Source of the DNA: Acidimicrobiales bacterium
GTDB taxonomy: Bacteria; Actinomycetota; Acidimicrobiia; Acidimicrobiales; MedAcidi-G1
Length of the DNA: 64,000 nt
Direction of reading: 5' to 3'
Assembly: GCA_022452035.1 (NCBI GenBank)
Contig: JAKURV010000001.1
Span: 121,521 to 185,520, forward strand
In this document: positions 60,144-64,000 of the stretch, one piece after another
How the letters are laid out: each line of letters opens with the position of its first letter
Position numbering within the stretch: position 1 is the stretch's first letter
Notes under the pieces: model-generated
What the model was told of the DNA's origin: nothing
Seen by the model: the letters and a program-made list of their open reading frames with translations, nothing else
Database searches by the model: none
Program-made: the position numbers and the translations under genes

Positions 60144-61198
60144 GCTCCCGTCTCCTCCCGGTACGTCATCGTGCCCGACCCGGGCACCAACTCACCGACT
60201 ACCCAGGCGGATCGGTCATGGGTGGCCAACGTGGCCACCACGTCGTCGACTCCAGAGGCTGGCACGGCCAGCACCATCCCCACGCCCATGTTGAACACCC
60301 GGGCCATCTCGTCGTCGTCCACGCCACCCATGGCCTGAAGCTCACGAAAGATCCGCGGGACCTCCCACGTGGTGGGATCGACCACGGCGTCCACCGCGTC
60401 GCCCAGCACCCGGGGGAGATTGCCAGGCAGACCCCCACCGGTCACGTGGGCCACGGCATGAACCTCGTGGGCGGCCAGGGTGGCGACCACCGCCGGGGCG
60501 TAGATAACACTGGGAGCGAGAAGCTCATCGGCCAGCGTCTGGTTGGCCCCTTCCCAGGCCGAATCGGCCAACGACCGCCCGGCCACGTCGAATACCAGGC
60601 GGCGGGCTAGGGAAAAGCCGTTGGACCGAAGGTTCGGACTGTCTAGAGCAACCAGCAGGTCTCCGGCCACAACGGCCGAGCCATCGAGGAGCTTCCCACG
60701 TTCCACCGCCCCCACAGCGAAGCCGACGAGGTCGAACTGGTCAACGGCCATCACCCCCGGGTGCTCGGCCATCTCACCTCCGATCAGTGCACAGCCGGCT
60801 TCTACGCATCCGGCGGCGATCCCCGCTACCAGGCATTCCACAGCTTCCGGATCCAGATGGCCGATAGCCAGGTAGTCGAGGAAGAACAGTGGCGTGGCCC
60901 CGACGCACACCAGGTCGTCGACGCACATGGCCACCAGGTCCCGTCCGATGGTGTCCAGGCGGCCGGTCAGTCGGGCAATCTCGGCCTTGGTCCCCACCCC
61001 GTCGGTGGCCGATACCAACAGGGGATCCTGGAACCCGGCTGCCGACGGGTCAAAGAGGCCGCCAAAGCCGCCGATGTCACCCACCACCCCAGACCGACGG
61101 GTGGACCGGACCAGTGGCCCGATCCGCCGAACGGCTTCAGCGCCGGCGTCTAGGTCCACCCCGGCCTCCCGGTAGCTCCTGCCTGTGCTCCCGGCCAC
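60140..61198 (-). CDS. purM: Phosphoribosylformylglycinamidine cyclo-ligase (AIR synthetase)
   Basis: It closes the imidazole ring of aminoimidazole ribotide with ATP. The 352 residues contain SYREAGVDLDAGAEAVRRI at the N-terminus, LLVSATDGVGTKAEIARLTG near 62, LVAMCVDDLVCVGATPLFFLDYLA near 88 and GCALIGGEMAEHPGVM near 133, with VTGGGLPGNLPRVLGD near 251. All are AIR synthetase signatures. It lies 5 bases after the purF stop and overlaps pyrE. Confidence 0.96.
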   Translation of the reverse strand: MAGSTGRSYREAGVDLDAGAEAVRRIGPLVRSTRRSGVVGDIGGFGGLFDPSAAGFQDPLLVSATDGVGTKAEIARLTGRLDTIGRDLVAMCVDDLVCVGATPLFFLDYLAIGHLDPEAVECLVAGIAAGCVEAGCALIGGEMAEHPGVMAVDQFDLVGFAVGAVERGKLLDGSAVVAGDLLVALDSPNLRSNGFSLARRLVFDVAGRSLADSAWEGANQTLADELLAPSVIYAPAVVATLAAHEVHAVAHVTGGGLPGNLPRVLGDAVDAVVDPTTWEVPRIFRELQAMGGVDDDEMARVFNMGVGMVLAVPASGVDDVVATLATHDRSAWVVGELVPGSGTMTYREETGA

Positions 61199-61203
61199 GA
61201 CCC

Positions 61204-62766
61204 TCAGTCCCGTCCGAACAGGCGACCGGCGGCTTGGGTGGGCAGCTCGTTGTCCTCGTCGTTGGCGTGCACCGGCATGGAACGTTCTGGAGGTGGACCG
61301 TCCCCCCCTTCCAGCACCCCCTTGGACAGGTTCACCGGGATCTCGACGGGGTAGGTCCCAGTCAGGCAGGCATCACAGAACCCGGCACCGACGGCCCCCG
61401 TAGCCTCCAGGAGGTGGTCCAAGGTGAGGTAGGTGAGGCTGTCCACCTCGAGATACTCCCGGATCTCGTCCACGGTGAGGTTGGCGGCCAGTAGTTCGCT
61501 GCGAGCACCGGTATCCATGCCGTAGAAGCACGGCCACCGGTATGGCGGCGACGAGACCCGCAGGTGGACCTCGTCGGCTCCGGCGGCTCTCAGCATGCGC
61601 ACCATGGCCCGAGTGGTAGTACCCCGAACGATCGAGTCGTCGACCACTACTAGTCGCTGGTCCTCGATGTTGTCCCGTAGCGGGTTCAACTTCATTCGCA
61701 CGGCCGCCGACCGGAGGGCCTGGGTGGGGGCGATGAAGGTGCGCCCGATGTACCGGTTCTTGACCAGGCCCTGGCCGTAGGGGATCCCACTGGCCCGGGC
61801 GTAGCCCTCGGCGGCCGGGATCCCGGATTCCGGTACGCCCATCACTAGATCAGCCTCCACCGGGGCGTGGTTGGCCAGCATCTCGCCCATCCGCACCCGG
61901 GCGTGGTGGACGCTCTGGCCGTACAGGACGGCGTCTGGACGGGCGAAGTAGACGAACTCGAACAAGCAGAGCCGAGGATCCACGTCTTCGTCGGAAAACG
62001 GTCGGAACGACCGGCACCCGGTGTCGTCAATCACCACCACCTCGCCGGGGTCTAGTTCCCGGACCATGTGGGCCCCGATCACGTCCAGGGCCGGCGACTC
62101 GGAGGCCAGCACCCACCCGCTGTCCAGGCGGCCGAGGCAGAGGGGCCGGAAGCCGTTTGGATCCCGGACGCCGATGATCCGATCGTGGTCGGCCAGCACG
62201 AGGGAGAACGCACCGTGGAGGCGCGGCAATACCTCGGTCAGTGCCTCGTCGAACGCCTCGCCTGGGTCCATGTCGCCCCGGCCGGCCAGCTCCGTGGCCA
62301 GCATCTCGGCCACCAGGTCGCTGTCCGACGTCACGGTGCCAGGGAGCATCCCGCACTCGGCGGCCAACTGCTCAACGTTGACAAGGTTGCCGTTATGGCC
62401 GAGCGCAAACTCGACGTGGTCGACGCCCCGGTAGACCGGCTGGGCGTTGCGCCACGTGCTCGAGCCGGTCGTCGAGTAGCGAGTCTGCCCGATAGCCAGA
62501 TCCCCGGTCAGGGTGGCCAGCGTTCGGTCGTCAAAGGCGTTGGACACCAGGCCCATGTCCTTCACCACCGTCAGGGACTCTCGATCACTGACCGCCATCC
62601 CTGCCGACTCCTGTCCCCGGTGCTGGAGGGCGTAGAGGCCCAGGTAGGTCAGGTGGGCCACTGGCTGACCCGGAGCGAAGACGCCAAAGACCCCGCACGC
62701 CTCCTTCGGCGTGTCGTCGTCGGGATAGGCACCGGCGATGTCGGGGGTGGTCGCCGGTCGGTTCAT
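61204..62766 (-). CDS. purF: Amidophosphoribosyltransferase
   Basis: It starts purine synthesis by moving ammonia from glutamine to PRPP. The 520 residues have a 23-residue propeptide before the N-terminal nucleophile Cys24 in KEACGVFGVFAPG. The Ntn glutaminase follows, with LQHRGQESAGMAV near 48 and SGIPAAEGYARASGIPYGQGL near 300. The PRPP site is VVVDDSIVRGTTTRAMVRML near 355. Four Cys (CGVFG, LCLFE, CFYGMD, CDACLTG) include those that could hold an iron-sulfur cluster as in Bacillus PurF. It overlaps purL by 4 bases. Confidence 0.96.
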   Translation of the reverse strand: MNRPATTPDIAGAYPDDDTPKEACGVFGVFAPGQPVAHLTYLGLYALQHRGQESAGMAVSDRESLTVVKDMGLVSNAFDDRTLATLTGDLAIGQTRYSTTGSSTWRNAQPVYRGVDHVEFALGHNGNLVNVEQLAAECGMLPGTVTSDSDLVAEMLATELAGRGDMDPGEAFDEALTEVLPRLHGAFSLVLADHDRIIGVRDPNGFRPLCLGRLDSGWVLASESPALDVIGAHMVRELDPGEVVVIDDTGCRSFRPFSDEDVDPRLCLFEFVYFARPDAVLYGQSVHHARVRMGEMLANHAPVEADLVMGVPESGIPAAEGYARASGIPYGQGLVKNRYIGRTFIAPTQALRSAAVRMKLNPLRDNIEDQRLVVVDDSIVRGTTTRAMVRMLRAAGADEVHLRVSSPPYRWPCFYGMDTGARSELLAANLTVDEIREYLEVDSLTYLTLDHLLEATGAVGAGFCDACLTGTYPVEIPVNLSKGVLEGGDGPPPERSMPVHANDEDNELPTQAAGRLFGRD

Positions 62767-64000
62767 CGGTTCGTAGTCCCAACGCCCAGGGCCTCTGGGA
62801 GCCGGCCCGTATAGGCGGCCACCACTTCGTCCACGGTGACGTCGAGGAGGCCCTTGACGATGAACCGGGATCCGGTAGCCAGACCCAGGCGGACGGTCGG
62901 CACCTCCGCAGTTTCGGCAATGGCCAGCACCTCGGTCAGACGTTCGGGATCGACGGCCACCACCACCCGACTGGGTCCCTCTCCGAACAGGGTCCGATGG
63001 TCGGCGATCCGGGCCAGGTGGGCGCCCACGCTGGATCGAACCACCATCTCGGCCACCGCCACCCCCAGCCCCCCGGCCGACACGTCGTGCACGCCGTCCA
63101 CCAAGCCACCCGACACCAGGTCCCGGACCACGTCAGCCACCCGAAGATGGAGGTCGAAGTCCAACGGGGCCAGCGCACCACCCGGCGCCCCGTGAGCAGC
63201 GCCCCACAAGGAACCTCCCAGCGAAGTGGCCTCGGGGCCCAGTACCACGAGGCGGTGGCCGTCAACCAGCGTGGCCCCCGGGGGCCGACGCCGCAGGTCG
63301 TCCACCACCCCCAGCAGTCCGATGACCGGCGTGGGGTCGATGTCTGACCCCGCCGACTCGTTGTAGAGGCTGACGTTCCCGCCGATCACCGGCACGCCAA
63401 AGGCGTCGCAGGCTTCGGCCATACCGTCCACGGCCTCGGAAAGCTGCCACATCACCTCGGGTTTTTCGGGGTTACCAAAGTTGAGGCAGTTAACGACGGC
63501 CAGCGGCCGGGCTCCCACGCAAGCCAGGTTCAGGACCGACTCGGCCACCACGTGGGCCGTGCCTCTCCGGGGGTCCACAGCGCACCAGCGGTGGTTCCCG
63601 TCGGTGGTCAGAGCGAGACCCCGTCCCGTCTCCGCACCGGTGGTGGGATGTCGAAGCTTGAGCACCGAGGCGTCATCGCCCGGACCTACCACCGTGTTCA
63701 AGAAGAGCTGGTGGTCGTACTGCCGGTATACCCAGGCTGGATCGACCAGCAGGTCGAGTAGGTCAGCGCCGGGATCGGCCGGCGCTGGAAGGTCGTCGGC
63801 CGACGGGCCCGGTGGCTGACTCGGCTCGGACCGCGGTCGGTCGTAGAGAGGGGCGTCCTCGTGCAGCGAGGTGGCTGGGATGTCGGCCAGTACCTCGCCG
63901 CCGAAGCCGTCCAGAATGCGCAGTGCTCCACCGTCTGTGACCCGACCGATCACAGCGGCCCGAACTTCCCATCGCTCGCAGATCGTCAGTACCCGGTCTA
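62763..64000 (-). CDS. purL: Phosphoribosylformylglycinamidine synthase subunit PurL, C-terminal part
   Basis: PurL converts FGAR to FGAM with ATP and glutamine-derived ammonia. About 412 codons of the C-terminal half are present; the frame runs off the right edge (VLTICERWEVRAAVIGRVTDGG precedes the first in-window start-like codon). Visible motifs are LALTTDGNHRWCAVDPRRGTAHVVAES near 95, NCLNFGNPEKPEVMWQLSEAVDGMAEAC near 145 and VHDVSAGGLGVAVAEMV near 275. It leads the purL-purF-purM-pyrE run with short overlaps throughout. Confidence 0.95.
   Translation of the reverse strand, partial: DRVLTICERWEVRAAVIGRVTDGGALRILDGFGGEVLADIPATSLHEDAPLYDRPRSEPSQPPGPSADDLPAPADPGADLLDLLVDPAWVYRQYDHQLFLNTVVGPGDDASVLKLRHPTTGAETGRGLALTTDGNHRWCAVDPRRGTAHVVAESVLNLACVGARPLAVVNCLNFGNPEKPEVMWQLSEAVDGMAEACDAFGVPVIGGNVSLYNESAGSDIDPTPVIGLLGVVDDLRRRPPGATLVDGHRLVVLGPEATSLGGSLWGAAHGAPGGALAPLDFDLHLRVADVVRDLVSGGLVDGVHDVSAGGLGVAVAEMVVRSSVGAHLARIADHRTLFGEGPSRVVVAVDPERLTEVLAIAETAEVPTVRLGLATGSRFIVKGLLDVTVDEVVAAYTGRLPEALGVGTTNR

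Noticed and set aside
57913..60294. 793-codon plus-strand ORF
   Set aside because: It spans antisense to the HAD, malic enzyme and pyrE genes, all with strong family motifs; it is a GC-driven open frame.
1..64000. CRISPR arrays, rRNA genes, insertion sequences or prophage
   Set aside because: No regularly spaced repeats, rRNA signatures, transposase or integrase motifs were seen; the tRNAs have no flanking direct repeats suggestive of att sites.

Overview
The window reads as an ordered stretch of chromosome from a high-GC Actinomycetota bacterium, most likely a marine-type member of the class Acidimicrobiia. The inference rests on MshA (mycothiol), a WhiB-family regulator with an AT-hook, ClpS followed by DUF2017, rex-hemA-hemC synteny, several F420-type luciferase-like oxidoreductases, many GTG/TTG starts and genes with little or no 5' leader. 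No rRNA, CRISPR array, integrase or insertion sequence was seen.

Layout. 1-3.5 kb: hemC (cut by the window edge), hemA and rex on the minus strand, with a Rex-type operator in the divergent gap before a membrane protein. 3.5-8.4 kb: a long minus-strand run, MoaD-like, mshA, YbjN-like, MFS, proC, SAM hydrolase (DUF62) and a 29-residue membrane peptide. 8.5-10.1 kb: histidine phosphatase, a small acidic protein and yaaA. 10.1-15.5 kb: lactone oxidase, D-threonine-aldolase-like enzyme, acyl-CoA dehydrogenase and a protein made of two complete SDR domains. 15.6-23.9 kb: two MFS exporters, TauD-like and PhyH-like dioxygenases, SnoaL-like, luciferase-like, zinc ribbon, SDR and PAP2 genes. 24-29.7 kb: tRNA-Lys, a yeast-type cytosine deaminase, a NagZ-like lipoprotein, two envelope proteins, DUF4031, methyltransferase, dut and orn.

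29.7-34.2 kb: an MBL hydrolase; then a WhiB7-like gene behind a leader holding a 61-codon ORF, an intrinsic terminator and an alternative pairing that would destroy the terminator; then TlpA-like, CcdA and a poly-gamma-glutamate-hydrolase-like protein. 34.2-36.9 kb: pdxH, paired crcB genes and serS. 36.9-47.8 kb: the aerobic oxidase locus. On the minus strand it runs SDR, ctaB, a COX1-like paralogue that has lost metal ligands, a COX3-like protein, a membrane protein with a His-rich tail, coxB (caa3 type), coxA, coxC, cox4 and ctaG. Divergent ctaA supplies heme A synthase. 47.8-49 kb: clpS, DUF2017 and tRNA-Glu/Asp/Phe ending at a strong hairpin. 49-58 kb: aldehyde dehydrogenase, 3Fe-4S ferredoxin and P450 (a likely oxidation cassette), then convergent sulfatase, TSUP permease, alpha/beta hydrolase, luciferase-like and HAD genes. 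58-64 kb: ACT-malic enzyme, then purL (cut by the edge), purF, purM and pyrE.

The two strongest leads are the degenerate COX1 paralogue with its partner genes, and the attenuator-like leader of the WhiB7-like gene. Both come directly from residues or base pairing visible in the sequence; their function is inferred.
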